Shown here piece after piece: positions 11,334-20,102 of a stretch of 64,000 nucleotides of DNA. Each line of letters opens with the position of its first letter. The first letter of the stretch is position 1. A model generated the notes under the pieces. That model saw only the letters and a program-made list of their open reading frames with translations, did no database searches and had not been told where the DNA came from. Made by a program: the position numbers and the translations under genes. The DNA comes from Branchiostoma floridae (lineage: Eukaryota > Chordata > Leptocardii > Amphioxiformes > Branchiostomatidae), in assembly GCF_000003815.2 (NCBI RefSeq), contig NC_049988.1, positions 20,457,180-20,521,179 on the forward strand, given 5' to 3'.

Positions 11334-11595
11334 CAGGGCTCGAAATATCATCGAAAATTACCTGCGCCAGACAGATTTTACCTGCACCACTCTGAATTTA
11401 GGAAGTATGGATCATACTGAAATTGTTCAGGAACCATCACTTTATACTTAATAGGTAGTAACAGTCAATGCAGCTAATAACATTATCTACATGCACCTAC
11501 ATCATAGGAAATTTATGTATAAAACCCAGTACATGGACCAGTGCAGGTTAGGTGCAGGTAGACATCAGATATATCTGCCAGTATTTCGAGCCCTG
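11334..11595. mobile_element. hAT-like MITE (262 bp)
   Basis: Inverted termini CAGGGCTCGAAATA ... GTATTTCGAGCCCTG, flanked by AAGAGGCC / GAGAGGCC, an imperfect 8-bp target duplication as hAT elements make. No coding capacity. It is duplicated at 14324-14585, and a relative lies at 44493-44845. Confidence 0.75.
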
Positions 11596-11679
11596 AGAGG
11601 CCAACTGTTGAGTTACGGATATTCATTAACAGTACACCAGTCTATGAATGTAGAATAATTTATACACTTTGGTCATTAA

Positions 11680-11685
11680 CCCTTT
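11680..11685 (+). terminator. possible polyadenylation signal, copy 2
   Basis: AATAAA (TTGAAATAAACAATG) 840 bases after the stop of copy 2. Its context differs from the poly(A) region of copies 1 and 5-9. Confidence 0.35.
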
Positions 11686-11799
11686 TTGAAATAAACAATG
11701 TGGAGCTGTATGTCTAGTGGGCAGATTCTTATGTTCATATTCTTAGCCGTTATTATGAGGTTTCTTTATTATTAAATGATAAACTAATCAAGTAATGTT

Positions 11800-12186
11800 T
11801 ATTATTATAGAACTTGTAAATACTGTACGTTAGATGTGGTAGAAGACGAAACACATTTTATTTCAAACTGGCCCTTTTGAGATCAAGCTCGTAAAAGAAG
11901 CCACCAAATCCTATCCTAATATGTCCAGGTTTATAGACAAAAAGAAAACTACTCTCCTTTTAACGTCACAAAACCCACACATTACAGAAAAGTGGGATCT
12001 TTCGTCTTCCACTGTCTCAGAAAAGAAAGTCCAACCCAATAAGTTACATCTTTAAGTTAGACTGGAGTAGTCGCTTACTATACTGTTTTAGTACTTTAAT
12101 AGCATTATTTGTCTGTCTTTTTTCTTTGTCAACTGCAATTAGCCCTCGGGCAAGAATTTGCAATAAACTTATATTATTATATTATT
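11800..12186 (+). mobile_element. non-LTR retrotransposon 3' end
   Basis: A decayed frame reads RTCKYCTLDVVEDETHFISN, the cysteine/histidine C-terminal region of many LINE polyproteins. It is followed by a DKKKTTLLLTSQNPHITEK-like stretch and a TTTGCAATAAA tail. The same fragment is at 14792-15172 by duplication and, independently, in intron 1 of copy 9 (43130-43457). Confidence 0.65.
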
Positions 12187-12192
12187 CCACTA

Positions 12193-13835
12193 CTCACAAC
12201 CGCTTTTATCTGCTGACCTCAGATGACATGGCAGCCATCTTGGAGCACCCCCTAGTCAGGGAGGATCCTGGGAGTTCTGAGGTCATCAGGAACGTGGTAC
12301 AGAAAGGGAACCCCAACCTCAACCAGAGGCTTAGATTGTCAACAGAAATGGTTTTGCTGTCCGTTACGCAGTCAGTATATACATGTACTTCTTCTTAGTT
12401 TCACTTTCTAGGTCCACAATCCTTGTACAAGGTTATTACACATTTTGTAGTCCTGCAATACACATTTTCACTGTCTCATGTCATGCCCTGGGCCTAATTC
12501 CAACTGAATTTCATTTTTCTGAGGCTCCAAACTAGATTTTAAAGATAACACCAGTGCATGCTGTGACTTTAGCCTGTTCCGGGGCCATTTAGTGACAGTT
12601 TCTGATGTATTTTAATTTTATTGTCTCCAGTGATCTCCTCTTCATGAACCCTCGGCAAGGGAAGTACATCACCTGCAGTTATGATCGTAAAGACCTTCCT
12701 GATTTCCCAAGTTTCATAGTCACCAGTGATAACACCATCTACAGCCTGACTCGTGAGCAAGGGAGTAACAATCACCCTGATGAAATTATTTTCGGAAGGA
12801 GTAACAGTCAGTTGTCCGTAGTTAAGTACAACCATGCTGAGAATGTGTGGGAAGATGCTGGTATGTCCTTAGTATCTAAGTGGCTTAGGCTGGAAAAGGA
12901 TTTAAGATTCTACCATGAGCGACTTGTTGAAGTTGATCGCACTTTATACTACCTTGCTGAAAATGTAAGGGAAGGTGTGTGGATGAGAAAGTACAACAGG
13001 CACACAGACCAGTGGCTGGAGTGTTCACCGCTGAAATTTGACAATGCCTCATACGACTACAGTGCAGCAGTGTCCTGCGGTTCACACCTCTATTTCATCA
13101 GAACCACGGAGGCGCATCGCTATGATCCGAGCGAGGACCGCTGGTGTAAGAGAACACCGTCAAACTTTCGTGATCTCTGTACAGCTGTTGCCTTGGGAAA
13201 GAGATTTTCTGCACAGATCGCGAATTCACCCAGACCGTGGTGTACGACACATCTACATCTACATAAGATACCCCCAAATGACCCCGCGAGGGGCAAAAGT
13301 AGGGGGGGGGGGGAGCTGAGGCTCCCGGGTTAGGGCGGGCAGGCCGCCTGCCTGGCACGGAAGTGCTCAACGTTGGGAGCGCTTACAACCGTGCCAGGCA
13401 GGGCATTCCACTCGGGAATTGTGCGTGGGAAAAAAGAATGTTTGTAGATATCGGTGCGTGCGAATATGTGTTGATATTTGAAGTCGTGACTACCCCGGGT
13501 GCGCCCTTGGGCAGGCTTCAGAATATTGCTGGCGTCTATGTTAATATTATTGTTGACAACTTTATAGAAAAAGGCAGAAGCTGCAGGGCTGGCCGGACCC
13601 AGGAAACCACCGTGATGTTGATGTGTGTCCCACTCTTTTTGTAATGGAGAACCAGCTGCACATATGGTTCTCATGTGGTTATGGCGAGTATATAAAAGAA
13701 TACCTGGTATATGTGTATGACAGATCTGCTGGTGCCTGGAGAGACTTGAAAGCCACCCTGCCTAGTAGTAATAAGACTTATTTAACATGTGGTTCTCAGT
13801 GCCCTGTTGCACGTATATACCTACCAGATCTGTAA
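12193..13835 (+). pseudogene. KLHL array copy 3: truncated, interrupted kelch pseudogene
   Basis: Only most of exon 4 (12193-12370) and exon 5 (12631-13835) exist; exons 1-3 and the exon 4 acceptor were never included in the duplication. Relative to copy 2, the kelch exon has a 36-base in-frame insertion near 12770-12805 (HPDEIIFGRSNS). It also has a one-base deletion near 13193-13202 (GCCTTGGGAAAGAG for GCCATTGGAACAGAG). A 0.3-kb retrotransposon insertion at 13251-13572 replaces about 14 bases. The last 70 codons, ending ARIYLPDL, match copy 2. No promoter module precedes it. Confidence 0.9.
13251..13572 (-). mobile_element. 5'-truncated LINE fragment inside exon 5 of copy 3
   Basis: Inserted antisense between GTGTACGACAC and GGCAGAAGCTGC of the kelch exon. 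The reverse strand encodes a typical LINE ORF2 C-terminus with HSFFPRTIPEWNALP. The 3' end (left) is an ATCTACATCTACAT-type simple repeat next to a 12-G run, as in CR1/L2-like elements that end in microsatellites. Confidence 0.75.
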
Positions 13836-14323
13836 AAGGCATAAAAACAGTGATTCACTTCTTATGCTTTTCAGCGTTAGTATGCAGTATAAGGACCCAC
13901 AGTGCACTGCCCTGCTTGACTGTTAAATTACGTTTTTGTTTAGATGTTTGGTTTTGCTGAATACCCTCACAAATGGGAGAAACATTTTAGTACGTTTAAT
14001 ACTTTGAGGTACCACTTTGATCTTTGATATAAAAACATTACTGTTCTCTTGTAGGCAAAGGATATTTTTCTACCGACGAGATGTTCTGTGTCTTAAAACC
14101 AACAGCAGTGATAAACAAATACCACACTTGTCATTGATTTTAAAGTTCACTGTACATGTGTTATATTTTAAGATTCTATTTTTTGCTGCAGTGTACTATT
14201 GCTATTGTTTTTTCTTTAATCATGTAATATGTTAGCCTGAATATGTTGCACTTCTAGCAGCCCTCCACTGGTCAGGCCCTTTAGGAGAGGACTCACAGAG
14301 CCTAGGGCTTTTACTGAAGAGGC
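13836..14323. other. 3' flank of copy 3
   Basis: Near-perfect duplicate of 10844-11333; non-coding. Confidence 0.7.
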
Positions 14324-14585
14324 CAGGGCTCGAAATATCATCGAAAATTACCTGCGCCAGACAGATTTTACCTGCACCACTCTGAATTTAGGAAGTATGG
14401 ATCATACTGAAATTGTTCAGGAACCATCACTTTATACTTAATAGGTAGTAACAGTCAATGCAGCTAATAACATTATCTACATGCACCTTCATCATAGGAA
14501 ATTTATGTATAAAACCCAGTACATGGACCAGTGCAGGTTAGGTGCAGGTAGACATCAGATATATCTGCCAGTATTTCGAGCCCTG
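14324..14585. mobile_element. hAT-like MITE, duplicated copy
   Basis: Duplicate of 11334-11595 with the same ends and flanks. It arrived by the tandem duplication, not by transposition. Confidence 0.75.
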
Positions 14586-14791
14586 AGAGGCCAACTGTTG
14601 AGTTACGGATATTCATTAACAGTACACCAGTCTATGAATGTAGAATAATTTATACACTTTGGTCATTAACCCTTTTTGAAATAAACAATGTGGAGCTGTA
14701 TGTCTAGTGGGCAGATTCTTATGTTCATATTCTTAGCCGTTATTATGAGGTTTCTTTATTATTAAATGATAAACTAATCAAATAATGTTTA

Positions 14792-15172
14792 TTATTATAG
14801 AACTTGTAAATACTGTACGTTAGATGTAGTAGAAGACGAAACACATTTTATTTCAAACTGGCCCTTTTGAGATCAAGCTCGTAAAAGAAGCCACCAAATC
14901 CTATCCTAATATGTCCAGGTTTATAGACAAAAAGAAAACTACTCTCCTTTTAACGTCACAAAACCCACACATTACAGAAAAGTGGGATCTTTCGTCTTCC
15001 ACTGTCTCAGAAAAGAAAGTCCAACCCAATAAGTTACATCTTTAAGTTAGACTGGAGTAGTCGCTTACTATACTGTTTTAGTACTTAGCATTATTTGTCT
15101 GTCTTTTTTCTTTGTCAACTGCAATTAGCCCTCGGGCAAGAATTTGCAATAAACTTATATTATTATATTATT
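14792..15172 (+). mobile_element. LINE 3' end, duplicated copy
   Basis: Duplicate of 11800-12186, differing at only a few positions (for example VVED reads VV with a GTAGTA codon pair, plus a small deletion near 15085). Unit 2 of the tandem duplication ends with it. Confidence 0.65.
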
Positions 15173-15259
15173 CATGTAAGCCCAGACTGGATAGGGTTAA
15201 GATAGTTAACTCCACCAAAAATTGAACTTTCTTACCAGTTGTTTGATAAGAGATATCAA

Positions 15260-15399
15260 CATCGGTTATTTTCATCTTATGGAGACATCCTTCAATCTCG
15301 CGATCGAGAGATGATGGCAGCGCTTGTACTGCTACACTATGTGGGTAATCAGTGTATGTTCACCTACCCTTTGACCTTGGGTCATCAATCGTCATCAAC
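15260..15399 (+). promoter_or_regulatory. conserved 5' module of copy 4
   Basis: CATCTTATGGAGACATCCTT, then CGAGAGATGATGGCAGCGCT, then TATGTGGGTAATCAGTG (15339-15355), then TGACCT-T-GGGTCA (15372-15384). The spacer between half-sites is one base here instead of two. The start codon follows at 15400. Confidence 0.55.
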
Positions 15400-18300
15400 A
15401 TGGCCGCCGCCGACCAAGAAACCCACGCCAGCGGAGTTCGTCCTCGTTCCTACCAAGACGAGAGCTATTTGCACGGGTTTCTTGGAAATGTGGACGACTT
15501 ACAGAAAAATGGGGTACTGCAGGATGTCGTCCTTGAAGTCGAGGGCCGGCGGTTTCCCTGCCATCGGCTTGTTCTGTCCGCGGCCAGCCCCTACTTCAGG
15601 GCCATGTTTACAAGTGACATGGCGGAAAGTCGTCAGAAGACGGTTGTTTTACAGGTAGGGTTGGGGTGACGTGTGATTAGAAGAGAGTGATACAGGAAAC
15701 TTTTAAGCATGCTACGTATTACAGAGAACAAGTAAAATCGTTGTGATTCATTCCTCTGCCAGCTAAACCCCTTCCCCAGCTTATGACACTGTCTTATGCC
15801 ACGCAAGATCTGCTTGGAGATTTACTGTTTCAAACCTGATAGTTTTGAATCTACCAAATTGTGCCTAATTATGCGTCAGCCAGTACTGTTATACACAACA
15901 AAGGAATTGACTGCAAGACTGTACCTGACACTTGCATGCGAGAAGTTGGGTTTATCAATAACAAAAGACTATTTAAACTCTAAGTCCCAACATTTCATCA
16001 TTGCAATTTGATCCCACTAGCTCATGAATAGGAGCAGAAGAGACCGGAACTCCCTGCAACAGCTTGTGGTAGACACTAAAATTACTCTTTCATCTTGAAT
16101 TTAGACCAGATTGGACAAATGCAGGACTGGAGACTATAGAAAAAATGCTGATCAACTGACCACGAGCAATATGTCACATAATGTCAGTACCCACTGATCT
16201 TTTTCACCAAGTAACACTGTCTTGATCGTCTCAAAATTCAACTGACTAACATGGCCTAATGTTTTAAATGTTACAACATTGTGATATCATATTTCCTTGC
16301 AGGGTTTGGAGATGCGTGTGTTTGAGGAGATCCTGAGTTACATCTACTCGGGAACCCTCCATGTGTCCCTGGACAAAGTGCAGCCCCTGTACCATGCAGC
16401 GGACCTCCTCCAACTGGACTATGTGAGAGACACCTGCAGCAGCTACATGGCCATGAACGTGGAGCGCTCCACCTGTGTGGACCTGTACAAGTTTGCTGAT
16501 GTCTTCTCTATGGACAATGTTCGAAAAGCTTGTCTGCGGGGGATTGCCAGACACTTTACTGAGGTCAGTCTTCATATTAGTTTAGGCAAGTGTCTTATGA
16601 TGTAACAATCACATTTCATATTCATATGGCATACACTGCAATTGAGAACTACAGAAACTATATGATATGAAATGCGAAATGAAGCGTGCAGTAAGGTACT
16701 GTAATATTCTAAGGAAAATAGACCAAGCCTTACAAAGAGCATTGGAAAAATGATTCAAAATCAATTAAGCAACATCTCTGATTAAGTTTTTGTTAATTGG
16801 GTGTTCCAGGCCATTCAGTCAAATGTAACCTGTTGCTGCTGTGCAGCGTGTCTGTGATGTACACTGGTGTGTTATGCCGATGGGCAGTTATACTGTCTAT
16901 ACATGTGCAGATATAATGCATTTGGTTTTTTATTTTTTTATTTTAAATCAAATTATACAAGTTGTCATATGATATACACGTGTAGATTCTTAAATGTCAG
17001 AACAAGATACAGTCCCACACTTCCTGTACTCTGTACTTTAACAGGTTGCCTCCAGCGAGGAGTTCAACAGCCTGAGTGTGAATCAGCTGACTGAGATCAT
17101 CTGCCACGATGAGCTGGATGTTAAAGAAGAGACAACAGTGTGGGAGGCTGTGGTGAGATGGGTGCAGCACAGCAGGGAGAACAGGTGGGTATGGCTATGA
17201 ATGTTGTGAAGGTCAATATTGTTGTTTTAACATGCAATAATCATGCAAATAAATGATGAAACATGTTTGATGCAACTGCGTTACTGAAAAATCAGCTGAA
17301 CCTACCGCTACCCTGTACCCTTCAGACTGCACCACCTACCCAGCATCCTCCCTTACGTCCGATTCAGCCTGCTGACCTCAGACGACAAGGCAGGCATCTT
17401 GGAGCACCCCCTGGTAAGGGAGGATCCTGGGATTTCTAAGGTCATCAGGACTGAGGTACGGAAAGAGAACCCCGACCTGAAATCGAGGCTCGGGATGACC
17501 ACGGAAATGGTTCTTATGTACAATCCGACCTGGAGGTAAGTGCATACCTTTTTGACTTTGTACTAAAAGCAGTGAAAAATCAAATTGTAACACATTTTCG
17601 TTGTCCTATATGAGAAATTAATCTCCAAACAGATCCTACAATGGCATGAGATAGTACCAACCTGGCCAAGGAGTATAGTTAGCCAAGAGGTGTACATTTG
17701 CCATGTAGCAAAACACACTCCTAAGCCGGCTTCACTGCTCTGGCAGCTTTTGATACTGTCTTATGCTACCGTAAGATCTGCTTGGAGATTAATGAGAAAT
17801 ATCATTAATCTAATTCCTGATATAGTACTACGGTATTTATCTAATGGCGTAAGTACTTTTACTAAGGGGCTACAAAATAAGATTTTATAAAACAGTGCAT
17901 ACTGTGATTTCAGCCTCATTTCTATACTATAGGCTATAGAAAGGTATGAGTTTCCAGTCCAGTTTTATTGACAGTTTGTGATGTATTTTTCCTTTTCTAG
18001 ACACCACGATATCTTCTTAATGAACCCTCGTGAAGAGAAGTACATCAACTGCAGTTACAGCGAAGAAGACATCCCTCGTTTCACGGACATTACAGTCACC
18101 AGTGATAACGACATCTTAGTCCTTGAAACGAAAGAGGCAGCGAATGACCATCAGTTGTCCCTGTTTAGATACAACAATAAGCAAAACATGTGGGAACAAG
18201 TAGGCGTGTCCTTAATATCTAAGGAACACTATGACTTCAAGTTCCTCAAGGAACTACTTGTTGAAGTTGATCAGACTTTGTATTACCTTGCTGTTGATCA

Positions 18301-18883
18301 AAATGGAGGCCGGCCTTTGTTGCAGACGAGAAAGTACAACCAGCAAGCAAGACAATGGTTGGAGTGTTCACCGCTTCAATTCGACAAAACTATTAACAAA
18401 CGTGGATCCTTCTTTGCATTGTCCTGTGGTTCACACATCTATTTCTTCACAAGTGAGACATTGCATTCCTACGATCCGAGCCAGGACCAGTGGAGCAAGC
18501 GGACCCCACCAATTGACATCGCCAAAGTTTGTACAGCTGTTGCCATGGGAACAGAGATTTTCTGCACGGATCGTAACTTCACACAGACTATGGTGTACGA
18601 CACAGAGTCAGACTGCTGGCAGAAACTGCCGGGCTGGCCGAACCCGGGAAACTTTGTTGTTGATCATCATCCCAGTCTTCTTGTACTGGAGAACCAGCTC
18701 CACATATTGTTAACCTGTACTGTTGACTTACAGGAAGGTATAGTATATCTGTTATATGTATATGATAGGTCTGCTGATGCCTGGATAGACTTGAAGGCAA
18801 ATGTGCCTGATGATATAAGATGTGTTGCGTATGGTCCATGTTGCCCTGTTGCACGTATATACCTGCCATATCTTACATATTAA
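15400..18883 (+). CDS. KLHL array copy 4: BTB-BACK-Kelch CUL3 adaptor-like protein, 582 aa
   Basis: Exons 15400-15654, 16303-16563, 17045-17184, 17326-17535, 18001-18883; open throughout. The CUL3-contact motif SDMAES (M74-E76) is present. Private features: GNVDDLQKNG in the N-terminus, GLEMRVFEE at the start of exon 2, EEFNSL in BACK, and a WR-type end of exon 4. Exon 4 ends in a consensus GGTAAGT donor rather than the family's GTCAGT. The kelch exon begins HHDIFLMNPREEKY and groups with copy 7 (RKYNQ, TSET, TPPID). Exon 1-intron 1-exon 2 instead match copy 10. So its two halves have different closest relatives. Function as for copy 2; substrate unknown. Confidence 0.88.
17619..17791. mobile_element. 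173-bp MITE with 9-bp target duplication, intron 4 of copy 4
   Basis: Inverted termini TAATCTCCAAACAGATCCTAC and complement (ending GATCTGCTTGGAGATTA), flanked on both sides by the exact direct repeat ATGAGAAAT (17610-17618 and 17792-17800). A 9-bp duplication is typical of Mutator-like elements. Relatives lie in intron 1 of copies 1, 5, 6, 7, 8 and 10. Confidence 0.85.
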
Positions 18884-19366
18884 AAAACACATAATTTCTT
18901 ATGCTTTTCAGTGTTGATGTTGATAAGGACACACACAGGGCAGGACTGATTAACTGCATTTTCTATACATCTCGAGTTTATTTTAGAATACAATGTTATA
19001 AAAGTCACGTGCAGGCCAGGCAGACGACGAGTAACTGTCTGCCAACCATTGTCTTCTGATACATGCATTTGTATGGATGCCAACAACAACGTTATAGCTT
19101 ATAGCTGTTGTATTACAGTTTGTACTTTGGTAAAAGTTTACAAAAATTATTCCTTCTAATAATATTGGTTCCATAGTAGGCCATGGATGAAGGTAACCTG
19201 TAAGCCAAACTAACCTTGGAAGGTTAGATCTACCTTGCTATTTAGATCTGGTGATGATCTCTGAAGATGTCCACGTTCAAGGTTCAAGGTGATGATTTAG
19301 CCTGGTAGTAGTTTGCTACCCATCTGGGGAACTGTACATTAAAATTGGTAGTGATGCCAGGTAATG

Positions 19367-19495
19367 AGCAAATTAAGGAATGGGTTCTAGAGTGCTTGTT
19401 CGGTAACAACAGCCTCTTCTGCAAGCGGGCGAAGGGTGTTTCGGGTGTTGGAATGCCTGGTCGAACAAGTGATTGCACCCATTCCTTAATTCGCT
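19367..19495. mobile_element. 129-bp MITE with AATG target duplication
   Basis: Inverted termini of about 19 bases, AGCAAATTAAGGAATGGGT and AGCGAATTAAGGAATGGGT (complement), with further partial complementarity inward (CTTGTTCG). Flanked by AATG at 19363-19366 and 19496-19499. Confidence 0.8.
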
Positions 19496-19689
19496 AATGT
19501 CTTGAGATCAATCAGCACCCTCGTCCAAATTTGGACGTGCAAAAGTTAGAGATGTCAAGGTTCCAGGACGGAATAGCAGAGAAGCGACTGTATAAAGTGT
19601 GTAATAAAAGTTGGAGCGAGAAGCGACAGTATGTAGTGTATAAACATCAGAGTGAACTACTACCTGGATGGTACCCAGGGTAGTGATGA

Positions 19690-19850
19690 TTGGCTGATGA
19701 TCTCGAGAGATAATGTCTGTTACTGTTAAACTAGTTGGATAAGTAGTGTTGAACTATCTAACCTTTGGCCTTAGGGCCATAATCATCAACATGGATGCGG
19801 ATGTAAATAAATGGTACAAAAATCTCCTCTTTTTGTTGTCCTAATTTTAC
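19690..19850 (+). pseudogene. relic 5' end of another KLHL array copy
   Basis: The sequence repeats the family start region in degraded form: CTCGAGAGATAATG, GTTGGATAAGTAGTG, ACCTTTGGCCTTAGGGCCAT (the palindrome region) and AATCATCAACATGGATGCGG. The frame from ATG 19791 stops after about 17 codons and shares only the first codons with real exon 1. No BTB sequence follows. Confidence 0.6.
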
Positions 19851-19984
19851 ATAGAGTACCTATAAGCCATCAGCATGCCCAACACTGATCACTGTATAAC
19901 ATTAGATATATGCACACGCAGCACGTAGAACAGAACCTTCCTGCCAGCAATACTGATATCGATATCGGTCATTTACATCTTATT

Positions 19985-20102
19985 AGAGGCAGCTTTCCAT
20001 CCCGAGAGATGACAGTAGAACACTGCTACATTATGTGGGTATTCAGTGTCTGTCAGGTCAACATCTACACTTTGACCTTTGGATCATACCATCATCATCA
20101 AC
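19985..20102 (+). promoter_or_regulatory. conserved 5' module of copy 5
   Basis: Contains CATCCCGAGAGATGACAG, TATGTGGGTATTCAGTG (20033-20049), and TGACCT-TT-GGATCA (20073-20086), a degenerate version of the palindrome, before ATCATCAACATGG. Confidence 0.5.

Larger units (their letters stand above)
9535..12186 (+). repeat. source unit of 2.65-kb tandem duplication
   Basis: From mid-exon 4 of copy 2 (CTCACATCCGC) through exon 5 and 1.3 kb of 3' flank to ATTATTATATTATT at 12186. The block is repeated at 12193-15172 with very few differences in the flank. The duplicate is longer mainly because of a retrotransposon insertion. Confidence 0.9.
12193..15172 (+). repeat. duplicate unit of tandem duplication
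   Basis: Second copy of 9535-12186. It starts inside exon 4 (CTCACAACCGC) and ends at ATTATTATATTATT (15172). It carries truncated copy 3, a LINE fragment inside exon 5, and duplicated versions of the hAT-like MITE and LINE 3' end. Confidence 0.9.
18884..19984. other. copy 4 / copy 5 intergenic region
   Basis: Non-coding. It contains a candidate poly(A) signal (AATAAA 19603-19608), a small MITE (19367-19495) and a decayed duplicate of the gene start region (about 19690-19850). No other gene is seen. Confidence 0.6.

Noticed and set aside
15239-15658. Second forward frame through exon 1 ([10 protein letters not shown]-type) in copies 2, 4 and 8
   Set aside because: Off-frame reading of the BTB exon. 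It exists because exon 1 is homogenised, and it ends within the intron.
16264-16575. Antisense frames of 70-120 codons over exon 2 of nearly every copy
   Set aside because: The reverse strand of the conserved BTB/BACK codons happens to lack stops. Conservation follows the sense gene, and there is no consistent start or flanking signal.
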